NCBI GenBank assembly: GCA_016490735.1
Contig: JAEMWC010000565.1
Coordinates: 186,001-250,000 of the forward strand
Length of the DNA stretch: 64,000 bases
Direction: 5' to 3'
Source: Pachyseris speciosa
Lineage: Eukaryota; Cnidaria; Anthozoa; Scleractinia; Pachyseridae
In this document: one piece after another, positions 1-11,150 of the stretch
How the letters are laid out: every line of letters starts with the position of its first letter
Position numbering within the stretch: the first letter of the stretch is position 1
Translations under genes and position numbers: made by a program
Notes under the pieces: generated by a model
What the model was told of the DNA's origin: nothing
Databases searched by the model: none
What the model saw: the letters and a program-made list of their open reading frames with translations, nothing else

Positions 1-60
1 TCCTGACACGTAAAATGATGAAACAGGTGCATTTTTGGCATCTGAACGTCAACTTCGTTT

Positions 61-698
61 TGAGGCGACTGAAAATGGTTCTGCTAGTTTTTAACACCAA
101 CTCTTTGATGGATCGATACTCCCACAATTTTTGGCTTGTTTTCTTGAACATGATATCGAAAAATTTGCCAATTATCTCTTAGCAAGTTGTGATAATTTTT
201 GTTTTACATATAAGGGTTACCGTAGAAACAGTACAGCCTCTCAGAAACATCCTTAATTTGGGCTTTATGTGCTTGTAACTCAAAAAGGAGTCGGATGAAC
301 TCCGTTTTTATTATTGAATTGCAATCAAAATATGAAGATACATCTTTCTGCAAAGTTTTAAAAAATCTGTACATGAGGTTTTGAACCCTATGTATCGATT
401 TTTTTAAAACTTTGCAGAAAGATGAATCTTCATATTCTGAATGCAATTCAATAACAAAAATGGGGGTCCTCTAGCTCTTTTTTTGAGTTACAGACACAAA
501 GCAAACATTAAGGATGTTTCTAAGAGGCTGATCTGTTGCTATGGTAGCCTTGTATGTCAAAACAGTGACCACAACTTATTGAGAAAGAATTACAAATGTT
601 TTTCATATGATGTTCAAGGAAACAAACGAAAAATTGTGGGAGTATCGATCCAAGAAAAGAGTTGGTGTTTAAAATTAAGGAAACCATTTCGTGCCTCA
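61..698. repeat. Long foldback palindrome (about 300-bp arms)
   Basis: The left arm (61-375) pairs with the right arm (385-698) over nearly its whole length. Examples are GGATCGATACTCCCACAATT, AAACATCCTTAAT and the inner TCTGCAAAGTTTTAAAAAA. The arms have diverged slightly. It has the form of a foldback transposon or MITE; no transposase is seen. Confidence 0.7.
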
Positions 699-749
699 TT
701 AAAAAATCATCTTTGAGTTCTAAAGCTGGAGGCTCACCTTACGGATTCT

Positions 750-945
750 TCCTTGAGACAGTACACCATTTTGATAATGATCAGTTCCTGGTGAATTGTG
801 GGTAGATCCAGTCCTTTGTGGGGGCAAATGGCCACTTTAGGACGTAATTTGAAATTGTGATTTTGGCCGTTTGCCCCCACAAAGGACTGGATCTACCCAC
901 AATTAACCACGAACTGATCATTACCAAATTGGTGTATTTCAGAGT
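750..945. repeat. Palindromic MITE
   Basis: Arms meet near 847. The left arm AATGATCAGTTC, then GTGGGTAGATCCAGTCCTTT recurs inverted at 866-925. Outer parts (GTACACCATTTTG against its inverted partner) are more diverged. Confidence 0.65.
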
Positions 946-1856
946 GATGCACCATTCAAATTCCATTAGAATTAGCAAGCTACTTACTTTTCCGAAAATG
1001 ACTTTCAATTGCTATTCTTTAGGCAAATGTCTTCAGTACTCGTTTTTAACACAAATTCAGTATATAGTCAATATGTGATATCAGGTTCCAACCACCCTTC
1101 ACGAACTGGCTTTGTCATGCGGTTCATATCAGGGGCAACCAACAACAACTTCCGGCGTCTATTAAAAAGTGCACTCACATTTTCGTAACTGAAACGTGGC
1201 CTAAAAGATTCGCAATGGGAGAATCATAGACCCCGAGGTGTCGGAAAGGTCAAATTTGTTGTTTTTGATAAATAGATAGAATCCCTTCGTATAATATAGC
1301 AAAATCCATTAGGAAGGTGGTAAAGGGTTTTTTGTTTTTGAACCATCAATTGTCTTGTTTTATTTCCAGTGAAATGTGAAATGGCCTTCTTTTCCTTGTG
1401 AAACGTGATTTTATTTAATCACCCTGGACTGTGATTTTCTATAATAATTACGTGTTAAATGAGAATTGGGTTTTTAATTTACAGTCAATTTTAATTTTGT
1501 TTCGTGTTTCTTTAATTCTGCGAGATAAACTATAACAATAGATGTAGATATAATAAGGCAGTACAAACTATATTGCTTGCCACTGCGTTACTAAAACATC
1601 ACTCTTGACCCATGCCCGTGAAAGCCTTGGGAACGTATCTAGGGCAAATGGTAACAAGAAATCCTTAATCTACAAGAAGAAGTCCCGTTTTTCTATGTCT
1701 GCCACGTTAAAACATCAACCCAAAAATTAAACAATGATTGCAAACACATCCTGTGTGCTGCTTGCTATTTTTTTTAATAAAGAACATCTCACACGGCAGT
1801 ATATCGGCTATAGTTCTCCTTCAAACCAAATTAAGAGGGATTGTTAGCAAAACTAT

Positions 1857-1859
1857 AAC

Positions 1860-1902
<43 letters not shown>

Positions 1903-1965
1903 TTATTACTTATATAGCGCCATTTACAAATACAGATCAATGGCGCTTTACAATTTTCAAGTCAC
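1857..1965 (-). repeat. LINE/SINE 3' tail with (AAT)n
   Basis: An AAT microsatellite (1857-1901) adjoins TTTATTACTTATATAGCGCC and, 30 bases on, ATGGCGCTTTACA. On the minus strand this is the '-GCGCTATATAA-(TTA)n' end typical of cnidarian CR1/L2-like LINEs and the SINEs that borrow it. Confidence 0.5.
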
Positions 1966-2039
1966 ATCTACTCTAATAAATAAATCAAATCAAATGTTGG
2001 TTTTTGGGGAGAGGGGAAACCGGAGTTCCCGGAGAAAAA

Positions 2040-2510
2040 CCTCTCTGATAATAATAGTAATAATAATATAATATATAAGACTTATATAGCGCCTATGCTA
2101 GAGTTCAGAGCGCTGTACAGCTATGTGAATAGAAAAAAAAATTAAAGATAAAAATGACTAAAACAACTAACTAAGAAAACTAAAGCAATAAGCGAAAAAC
2201 CTAACAACTAATTAAAAACTTGATCAAATAAATAAGTCTTCAGGTTGGATTTGAATGTTCCAACCGATGGTGCTTGCCGTATGGCGTCTGGGAGTTGGTT
2301 CCACAGATATGGCGCTATATAACTAAATGATCTGCCTCCGTAAGTCTTAAGCTTGAAATGAGGAACTTGTAACAGTTTCTTATCGGAAGAACTCTGAGCA
2401 GAGTAGAGAACCAACAAAGTCAGCCCACTTATGACACCGAGTCCGGGAATCGAACCCGGGACACATTGGTGGAAGGCGAGCGCTCTCACCACTACGCGAA
2501 CCCTGCTCCC
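2040..2510 (-). repeat. tRNA-headed SINE fused to a LINE ORF2 tail
   Basis: On the minus strand the head (2510-2433) carries A-box-like GCGTAGTGGTGAGAGCGC and B-box GGGTTCGATTCC. The body then encodes YGGRSFSYIAPYLWNQLPDA and TFKSNLKTYLF (to 2208), a common C-terminal signature of LINE reverse transcriptases. An AT-rich tail with ATATAGCGCC follows. Either a SINE that picked up a coding LINE tail or a chimeric insertion. Confidence 0.55.
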
Positions 2511-2539
2511 CAAGAACACAAGAACACCAAAATTATGGT

Positions 2540-2715
2540 GAAAAGCGCTCGTCAACGAGCGCTTTTCATTCAGTTAATTTATTCCTGTTTTTCAGGTTAC
2601 CATGTTACCACCACTAGCGTAGCTCCATTTTCTGTATATAAACCATACACAACCCACAATTCCTCGATTCGCTCCGACGAAAGGCTAACGCTCGAAACGT
2701 CAGTTAATCGAATCC

Positions 2716-2746
<31 letters not shown>

Positions 2747-2770
2747 CGTTGATAAACCAAATTTTCGTGT
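2540..2770 (+). mobile_element. Penelope-like element 3' UTR fragment with degenerate hammerhead
   Basis: The sequence is about 90% like 6090-6285, which directly follows a Penelope GIY-YIG coding fragment. It begins with a perfect short palindrome (AAAGCGCTCGT/ACGAGCGCTTT) and carries the ribozyme-like block at 2665-2710. Confidence 0.55.
2665..2710 (+). ncRNA. Hammerhead-ribozyme-like motif (degenerate core)
   Basis: Order: helix I strand CGATTCGCT, core CCGACGA (canonical CUGANGA with the second base changed), helix II around CTAAC, GAAA (2694-2697), C-G, UC, then helix I return AGTTAATCG. Helix I pairs with one mismatch. Penelope-like elements are known to carry minimal hammerheads with almost no helix III. 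The core change suggests reduced activity. Confidence 0.45.
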
Positions 2771-4511
2771 TACAAAAAAATTAATTATGCTGCACATACA
2801 CACTACTAATAAAAAGGAGAAAAAACAGGTATACCGTCTACGTATATACAGCATACTACTACTGTCTCTTAGGATTCCACAGGTTTCTTTTGAGAAGGTC
2901 TTGAAGTTAGAACAAGATTTTACTATGGCCGGTAAAGAGTTTGGATGCAGAGTCCTGGAATGTGTTTGGTTCAAGCGGTATTTTAAGGTTAATTGTTTCA
3001 CTGGAGCGTAAAGATGTAACGTGGCTTACAGTTTCTAGTCGTAGATTTTTGGGCGAATGGCCAAATGCTATACATATTCTGCAAGCTTCCACGAAACGAG
3101 GTCACGATCCCCCCAGCCCCCTTTACCACCCTCCATTGGCGGAGTTTTTGGTGAAGTAATAATAGTTAGAAACAATTGTGTTTATTTCCATTCGTCAATA
3201 GAGCTTTGGCTGCCTGTGATTCAACTGAGTTAGCGCCGTTGAAATGAACATACATGTAGAATGTTTGTTGGCGATTGTTCATTTTAAAAACGTTTGAATT
3301 CAAGGGGTATGAGCCTTCTCAGCTATAAGAGAGTAGATACAAAGATCATGATGGAGAAGAATCATGTTTAATAATTTGGTTATTTACTCATGGGGGCAAT
3401 TTTTTTTTTTTTTTTTTTTTTTGTCATTTTGATCTTGTTTCAGCAGGCATATTTGTTGTTGTCAAAACACTAGCGCTGTAACGATACATTTTCTCACGAT
3501 ACGATACGTATTTCGATACAGGTGCCAGGATACGATACACGATCCGCACACTATTGTGCGTATTTCACCAACTAATCTTTCGAACTTATATTGGAACTAC
3601 GTATAAGTTTGTTTGTCCACCATCTTGAATAATACCTGACACGCGAATGCGATCCGAAAAGAATGGATTTGCTTCTCTATTTTTTTTTTAGTGGAGTTCC
3701 AACGGCATCTCTCTCTTTATGTATATATATATCTGTTGTGGTGCAATTTTATCGTTTTGTTCTTTATTTTTTTTCTCCCTTTGTTTTTGGGTATAGTAAG
3801 GTATGGTAATATATGATAATTAGTATATCTGGGTTATTGGCCAAGCATGAGGTCAAGATGGCGGGATACTGGCCACAAGGATTAGTAAAACTATCCCAAT
3901 CTTAGTAGCAACGACAAAAAGATCACTAAAATATCCGATTTCAGCGAACACAGTAAAAGCTAATGCGACAATTGCTCCAGGCCATTCAAACTGTGACTCA
4001 AAGACAAGACTAAGTAGACAACAATGACGTTCTATCTTCCATGTAGGTGAAGGAAGAAAGGCAGCCTTGCTCGGTGGGCAGTTCTCTTTTCTCTAGCAGA
4101 AAGAAAGCAAGAGGCAAATCTTCTGGGAGATCTGATGCCCTTAACACAGGATCTGGAAATAAGAACAAGATTACATGAAGTGATAAAAAGACGGTGGTCT
4201 GTTACGGCTCGCCATAATTTTTAGCTGAATTGGACTTCGATTGTAAGAGACGAAATCATGAAAACAGTTTTTGCATCAAGAGGATGAGGAAGAAGAGGAG
4301 GAGCAGCAGCAGCAGCAGCAGCAGCAGAAGTGAAAATATCAGTAGTGGCAGTTGGTATAATGGTAGCTATAATAGTAATAGGAGTAGCGGTAGTAGTAGC
4401 AGAGCTCCGGCAAGCGGAGCACCATACCTATAGAAACCCGTCAACTGCTTTTCTCATTTAACCATGGCTAGTGGTATTGCTCGTGGGCGCGTACGTACGA
4501 TGACGACGGAG

Positions 4512-4544
<33 letters not shown>

Positions 4545-5740
4545 CAAAATAATCCAATATGACGGCCATACTCCACCTGGCCCACCTGACCAGCTCGTTT
4601 ACAGCGTACGTCTTTGATACTGGACATCCATCTTATATATATGTAACAAGCAAGTCTGATACTACGTGAGAAAAGTTGACTTTGCGAGACACCAACACGA
4701 CCGAGACGCGATAAAGTAGGGCTGCAACCATGGACAGCTGTTTCGCCCATATCGGGACTCATCGGCATGGTGTAGCAGATTTAAAAGACGCCAGCTTCAT
4801 GCGAGCGCCAATAAATTGTACAATGAACCTGTTCACGATATCAAGTCCCGTACGTTGGACTCTCTTGCCATCCGCTCCACGCGTTCCTACACCACGTGAC
4901 CCGGATAACAATGAATCCAAGTGTCACGATGGCGTCTCGCATCCATCTTATAGCCAATTGACATCTGTCAAAAACAAGGAATCCGCTGACCAGTGTCACG
5001 TGACCATATCGCGGGCTCAACTCAAGACCTCATCAAGGTCAGCTGTTTTTTTTTAAGTTGACCGCTGACCAGGCACTTGCTTTCGATTGGATCGCAGGCT
5101 CAAGTCAGCAGTGGAACACCCAAACCAAATCGACGCTTTATTTTTCACGCGCTTTCTGCGGCTCGTAATTTCACATTCAGTCGGTTTTTTCATTTTGAGC
5201 AAAACAACTTCATCTTCTTTGATCGAAGTTTGTCTTTTAATATTCGCGTAAAAGGCCTAAAAATCAAAAACTTGTCAAAAGATACTCCGGAAGGTGAATT
5301 TTCAAGTGATAAAAGGAAGAGCGAAATATTTTTCTCAGGAAAAGCATCAAACTCGGATCGATTGTGTGGTTGGAAACAAAATAATTCAACGCTTCAAGGG
5401 CTTTCACTTTACCGCGGCATCTTGCTTCTCACCAAGAAAGGCAGTTCACCGGCATTAATGGGAGGAACAAGTAGCTCAAATTCTGTGGAAGAAGCTCTTT
5501 TTTGGACAAACCGTTTGCTATTTTTGAGGATGCTTGTTTTTACTTTTCTGAAGCTTACGTATTTTTAGGTTATAGAAACCTTTACAACACAACTACAACA
5601 GTGAGGTAAATTAAGCTTAAATAAATTGAAGCTTAACATTTGGTTTAATCGTTGTTACTTTTGTTCAGGAATGAAACTTGTATTTTTCTCTCAACTGGAT
5701 ATAAATAACAATCATCTGTACTCGTTTTGGACGCAAAGAA
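2771..5740. other. Gene-free stretch with low-complexity tracts
   Basis: No gene supported. Contents: a T run (3401-3422), AGC and AGT tracts (4296-4400) and open frames with no recognisable protein character. The longest of these (5077-5568) has unusual, unstructured composition and I do not call it. Confidence 0.4.
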
Positions 5741-5744
5741 GTAG

Positions 5745-6290
5745 TTGAATTTTAAATGCGCGCGTTCGCGATGCAAAACTTGTCCTTTCATTCAAAACAC
5801 TGACAGAATATCGGGCCCTAAGCGATCTGTTAAGATCACTGATCGTTTCACGTGTACCTCCGCAAATGTTATCTATCGCATAACCTGCACATTATGCAAA
5901 AAGTTATACATTGGCGAAACAGGAAGACGCATCCAAACCTGTCGCTCGGCATTTTAATCTCCCTAACCATTCCAAACAACAGATGTCGATCTCCGGCCTT
6001 TCCCTACATCAAGGTACCACGGAAAGCCGTAAAAATCTCGAGCATAAACTGATCTTTCAAATTGGCACTCTTAATCCCCACGGTATCAACGAGCGCTTTT
6101 CATTCACGTTACTATGTTACCACCAATAGCGTAGCTCCATTTTCTGTATATATACCATACACAACCCACAATTCCTCGATTCGCTCCGACGAAGGGCTAA
6201 CGCTCGAAACGTCAGCTAATCGAATCCCTGTACGCTGGTCAATTTACATTATCAACTCCGTTGATAAACCAAATTTTCGTGTTTCACTCC
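5745..6290 (+). mobile_element. Penelope-like element 3' end: broken GIY-YIG endonuclease and UTR
   Basis: Frame one gives NFKCARSRCKTCPF, then NVIYRITCTLCKKLYIGETG, the Penelope linker and the start of the GIY-YIG endonuclease. After a deletion and frame change, DASKPVARHFNLPNHS and LEHKLIFQIGTLNPHGINER follow from the same family's C-terminus. The element is 5' truncated and not functional. The 3' UTR holds a hammerhead-like block. Confidence 0.75.
6177..6222 (+). ncRNA. Hammerhead-ribozyme-like motif in Penelope 3' UTR
   Basis: CGATTCGCT-CCGACGA-helix II (GGGC/GCTC)-GAAA-CG-UC-AGCTAATCG. Helix I pairs except for one position. The cleavage dinucleotide would be 6212-6213. Same family and same core change as 2665-2710. 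Confidence 0.45.
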
Positions 6291-6336
<46 letters not shown>

Positions 6337-6926
6337 TCCATTAGTTGAATTGTTTATTTGTTTTGGTGTGTTGTTTTGTTTACAAGCGAACGAGTATTTT
6401 TACTCTGCTTGGCTGACTGTTTTTCGACCTCGGTGCCTCAACAGCGTTAAGAAACTTTTGCCCTTGTTTTATTAAAACTTCAATTCATGAGCGCAACAAC
6501 CTATCGCATTTATTAAAATTGGTCACGTGCTCGTGTTTTAAACTCCGGTAAAACACAGTCAAACTAAAAAGCCTGGGGGCTGCATTTAATTTCAGTCCCA
6601 GGGGGGGAGCGGGGCTGATTGTATTTTGCTTCATTGATATTCTCTATATAAAAATTTTGTCTTAATTAGTATTCTTTATATAAAGAATACTAATAAGGAT
6701 GACGTTTTATAAAACAGCTTTAAAGAGGTGAAATAGTGCAATGGCCAGCTGAATAAACAGAAATTACAAACAAAACAACTTTGACGCAATATTCAATTTC
6801 TTTATTCCAAAGTTAACATTTACGAATAGTTTATTAGGTAATATGGTACAGTACATAAATTATTTCTGTACAATATTGAACGTACAGTTATTGAACACAG
6901 ATCTTGTAAACATTTCGGTGCTGACA
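6291..6926. other. Gene-free spacer
   Basis: No gene seen. A 15-bp hairpin (TTAGTATTCTTTATA and its inverse, about 6667-6692) is the only structure noted. Confidence 0.4.
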
Positions 6927-7142
6927 CTAAAGCGTTCGTGGAGGGTAAGTTTCTCCTGTGTCTTTGCATACTTCCATGATGAACTTCGTCAGCCAAAAGT
7001 TTAGAGACTCTGCCGTCATGTTGCAAATGTTCGTTTCCAAATCTTGAATTGGAGAAGTTTCCACAGCAGATCCGCTTTCTTCCTCAAAGGCTTTATTATT
7101 TGTTTTTCTGCCTACCACTCCCCAAAAATCTTCATCACCCAT
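6927..7142 (-). pseudogene. Crypton/ZMYM-like recombinase N-terminal fragment
   Basis: The minus frame reads AVETSPIQDLETNICNMTAE then SLNFWLTKFIMEVCKDTGET-YPPRTL. The 'LN-W-L-x-K-F-I...G..YPP..L' pattern is typical of the N-terminal part of Crypton tyrosine-recombinase-related proteins (ZMYM/QRICH1 relatives). The frame stops right after YPPRTL, where the family continues, so it is a fragment or a single exon. Confidence 0.45.
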
Positions 7143-7452
7143 TTATTTACCGAACTTTGAGACAGCATTTTCCGATATTTCACTTTCTTCCTCCGCGCTT
7201 TTTGGCTCATGAAACGTTCTTTTCGAAGCCATGTGGTTTTTGGTGTGTCATAATTAGTCATACAATCCCAAAACCACACAATGATAATTCTCACAATAAT
7301 TCCCAGGGCGACTCCACGTAATGCTTCTTCAAATTCTTTTGTGCAAACACGAGGTTAAAATTATCACACTAGTACACTAGACCAAAATTTATCGCACAAG
7401 TAGGCTGAACAAACAGGTTCACATATTCCCTAGAGATTTTCGCTTTTGAAGC

Positions 7453-7555
7453 CGTTTAATAAACTCGCGGGTCGTGTTTTATCGGGTTATAAAACCATTC
7501 GGCTACGCCTCGTGGTTTTATAACCCGATAAAACACTCCCGCTCGTTTATTAAAC
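7453..7555. repeat. Palindromic MITE or foldback, about 103 bp
   Basis: GTTTAATAAACTCG, then GTGTTTTATCGGGTTATAAA on the left recurs inverted on the right with one or two changes, leaving a 10-15 base loop. Confidence 0.65.
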
Positions 7556-10320
7556 AGTACGTAATCGCGATGAGTCCTCGTAAAATTAAGGATTAAAGCC
7601 CCGGCTAAACGATCACACATCTTCATCCAACACCATCAGTTGTCAAACATAACGTTGGGTGGCTAATCGCACAAACAATGTTTGACCAAACACTACACAG
7701 AGTGAGTCCACAGAATGAATTTTTGCGTATTCTCGCTGAAATTTCGCCTTTATGTGGTTCATTTGGTTGCTTTGTTACCGCCTGTGCACGTTTTGTTGGT
7801 TGGGGTCGCTAAATTAAACGATCAAACATTTGTTCGTAACCTGAAATGTTGGATGAAAATGTTTGATCTTGATCAAACAGGGAAAGCCATTTAAAAGAAC
7901 AAATATAAGGTAGCTAGACGGTCAAACACTTCGTGTATTGTTTTCTTGTGTAATGTTTAATGTTTTAACGTTTTGAGGTTTTTGAACCGCGGTCAGTTCC
8001 TGTTGACTGCTCTAAACATAAAATATTGGCGCAAGGAAAGCAAGGAAAGCCATGCGAAGTTGCTCAATACCAGTAAACAAATAATCGTGGAGCTCCGCTT
8101 TTAGGCTTGGCTAAAACTATATATGAGCTATAGCAGTAGCAGTAGCAGCAGCAGTACTAAGCAGTAGCAATACTTAACAGTGGCAGTGGCACTTTGGGTA
8201 TCGTAGCAGTGACAGTGGCAGTAACCGTAGTGAATAATGTAAATCCTTCATTACAAGTCCTTAAAGCCAAGATCAAAGGAGTATACCAAATTGAAAAAAA
8301 AAAGGGATTGCAACAAGCCGGAACAAACTTACAAAACATTTTAGGAAATGGGATAAGCTCCTTCCGTATGTTGACTCGTAGCATGAATGTCCCAATGATG
8401 TAACCCACCCCCTTCTTTTCTTGTTGTTGTTGTTTTCTTTTTGCAATGTAATTGTTGTAGGATTAGCTTTTTTATCTCTGTTTGGTATCTGTTTGTAGGC
8501 TGTAACCGTATCTGTAACAATTACCTTTGTAATGTGATGAATAAAACTATTAAAACAAAAGTAACCATAGAGTAGCAGTAGGAGTAGCTGTAGCAATGGC
8601 GGTGGCTGTGGTAGTTGTGAGTCGGCCGAGTGGCATAGTTTGTTTAATGCTTTCATTTACCGACAAGATTTCACTTAGAAAGCGATTGTGGGAAATAAAA
8701 TGTGACGAATACAACAGCAACAAAATTCAGTGACAAACAAAACTAAAAAAGTAGAGAAAAAATCACATTCAAACTTGCCGTTTTTTTGTTCAGTGTTTCT
8801 TAAATTTGGATGACCTGTATGTAAGTGTGAATTTTAGTCAGCGAGGTCATACAAAGGCCTAGCCCGAAATGAATAATAAATCACGTTTCCACGAGCTGCC
8901 TAAAAATTCCCGGCTTGTCTTCAACATGGGCGAGGTTAACACGCCAATGACAAAGCAGGGCTTTTGTTCAATGCATATATGGGAAAGAGCGACTCGGAAG
9001 ACGAGTTGTTTCTAACACAGAACAGTTTCTGTGATTCGGTAAATCCAATAAGTGTGTTGGAAGAATTGCTATAGACGAACAGTATAGAAAATGGTCACGA
9101 AAACACTCTATTTAGGGATTTTTAACTTTGAATAGCCGGAAGAGTGTCAGGAATATGTGGCTTTAAAAAGGCAACTGAAACTGCTGGATCGAAAGCTTCG
9201 ACGAGGACTATTGTGGCTGTAGACGCCAAAGGCTCTTGACGAGGAACAGTGAACGAATCCCACAGAACACCAACATAATGTGGCGGGGTTGCTTTTAAAA
9301 TACTCAGCTAAGGTTAAAATATTTTATTCAAGGCAAATATACATGATTTAGCTAGAGCTCGAACTTATGGGCTTTGCTAACGCTCGTTCCTTTTATCACT
9401 GGAAAGGAAATTTTTTGTTTCTTTTATGAAAAACATATTGTAGGTAAATTTCATTTCCGCTTCCGTAACTCTGAGAACTATTTGTGTTAATTTTTCTTTT
9501 CGATGTATCTGTAAAACCTTGAGGATGCTGTAAAACTACCTTTTTCACAAATGTTGGTTCAGTCTTATTCCTGTTTTATTGGCGTAGATTTGCTTTAACT
9601 ATGTGTCAGCAAAGTTTCGAAATTTTTCCAAAATTAGATAAAAAGTGTCCGGAAATAAAACGTTTGAAATTTAAACGTTCGAAAGTTTTGGCAAATGATG
9701 TAATTCTTCATATGATATGTTTTGTCTGAGCCTGTGGGGTGGTGGTGCATGGTGGCAAAAATTCAGGTATGACATCGGAGGGTGGAGGATGCTCCCTGTA
9801 AAATCTCCTTACAGTCGTAATAAATGAAAGCCCCTCCACTAATATAGGGGAAAGACCCTTTTCTCTCAAAAAGTTATTCCTGTTTGAAAGATGGTACCAA
9901 TATTGTTGAAGCGGTCACACAAATTAGCTACATAAAGGGGGGCAGTATGTTAGTTATACCAGGTCTGGTCCTCTCCCGGCGCTCCTCACCGAGTGTTATT
10001 GAACAGATTCCATTGTAGTATAATAGACTTGTACGTTTTTGTTCTATTTCCTTGCATTGTTTTTATTTCTATTATGTACTGGACTAGAGAATTAAATACG
10101 TTGAACAAAAAAACGCATTGCTATATGGCTGTTGAACGTTTTTAGCCGAAAACGTAGGAAATTAAAAGTAATAATTACGGGGCATCAGAATGAAGCATCC
10201 GGTGTGAGGCCACCCTAGATGCCTGCGTTTTCGCAGGAAAAAGTATTTTAAGAATAGCGAATGTACGGAGTGGCCATGTTGAAGGAACAAAACAACAAAA
10301 TGATTTTCCGTTGGGAAATA
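7556..10320. other. Gene-free stretch
   Basis: No coding exon with splice support found. There are diverged repeat-like segments with AAACGATCA and GTTTGACC motifs (7600-7920) and a stretch of short AGC/AGT repeats (8130-8220). Otherwise I see nothing in it. Confidence 0.35.
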
Positions 10321-10324
10321 AAAT

Positions 10325-10480
10325 TTACATTGTGAGAATGAATATGTGTAAGCAGTAGTGAAAATAAAGATTTAAAAAATTTCAGGCTTGTGCGGGGATC
10401 GAACCCGCGACCTCTGCGATACCGGTGCAGTGCTCTACCAACTGAGCTAACAAGTCAACTGAAAGCAGATTTCATAATCA
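10325..10480 (-). repeat. tRNA-derived SINE
   Basis: The minus strand of 10455-10385 folds as a tRNA-like head: TTAGCTCAGTTGGTAGAGC (A box), an anticodon-arm-like CTGC...GCAG and GCGGGTTCGATCCCCGC (B box), with one acceptor mismatch. A body with CTTTATTTTCACTACTGCTT follows. Copies with the same body lie at about 54665-54815 and 55680-55905, so it is a SINE and not a single tRNA gene. Confidence 0.65.
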
Positions 10481-10914
10481 TCACTGGGATAAAATCTGCC
10501 CCGATTTTAAGAACAAGGCACTTTGAATCGGAGGAGATGTCAAATTAGGCGCCGAAACAGGTGAAGGTTCGATAAACAAAATGGCTTTGTTTGTTAACGG
10601 CGGTGTTAGCGTCGGCGCTTGGTGAAATGATCCCAGATGGACTTCCGCAACCTTCCGATAATACAGAATTTTCTCCATTGTCTTCTTGCACAGAAATAAA
10701 ACTGGTAGGGAAGGTGACAGATTTCAATGATTTTGCTTCGGCACGTTTCAGAGTTGAAGGTGCGATCGGCACAGTATAAACATCCACCTTCGTTTTAGTT
10801 AAGGCGCGTGTAGCAAAAAAAAATACGCCACAATGTTACTCTGTTCTTTATCATTGGAAGACCATTCCTACACGTTTCTATTGGATATTGAAATCTGCTG
10901 TAATTTTAAGCAGT

Positions 10915-11150
10915 ATTCACTCTTTCGCCTATTAATTATCGAATTCTTTTTCATAGAAACGCAATTTTTAAGACGATTTCTCAGCTAAAATAGAAGTGAA
11001 CGAATGAATGAAAACAAACATGGCGACCGGCTATTTGTTACCGCGAATCTTAAGTCCCGAATACGGGTAGAAAGCTAACGTGAAACCGCTAACCGTAAAC
11101 CCCCGTTTGCCGTTTGCGGTAAGATGGCCAAACCTCGATCTTAAGGTCTC
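10915..11150. repeat. Truncated DNA-transposon copy, inverted partner of the element at 11220
   Basis: The bases are the reverse complement of 11220-11455, from CTCTTTCGCCTATTAATTAT to the terminal AAGGTCTC at 11150. Together with 11220-11455 they make 235-bp arms around 70 bases of older repeat sequence. The 5' terminal repeat is missing. Confidence 0.65.

Noticed and set aside
3470..3560. Cluster of CGATACGATAC words as a binding-site array or CRISPR-like repeat
   Set aside because: Irregular spacing and no matching second cluster; more like a transposon end, but no partner end found.
4230..4433. Serine-rich open frame
   Set aside because: It is a translated AGC/AGT trinucleotide tract with no splice or start support.
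5077..5568. 163-codon open frame
   Set aside because: No domain, odd composition, no neighbour or splice evidence; likely chance.
10385..10455. Single tRNA gene
   Set aside because: It has an acceptor mismatch and shares flanking body sequence with two other copies, so it is a SINE head.
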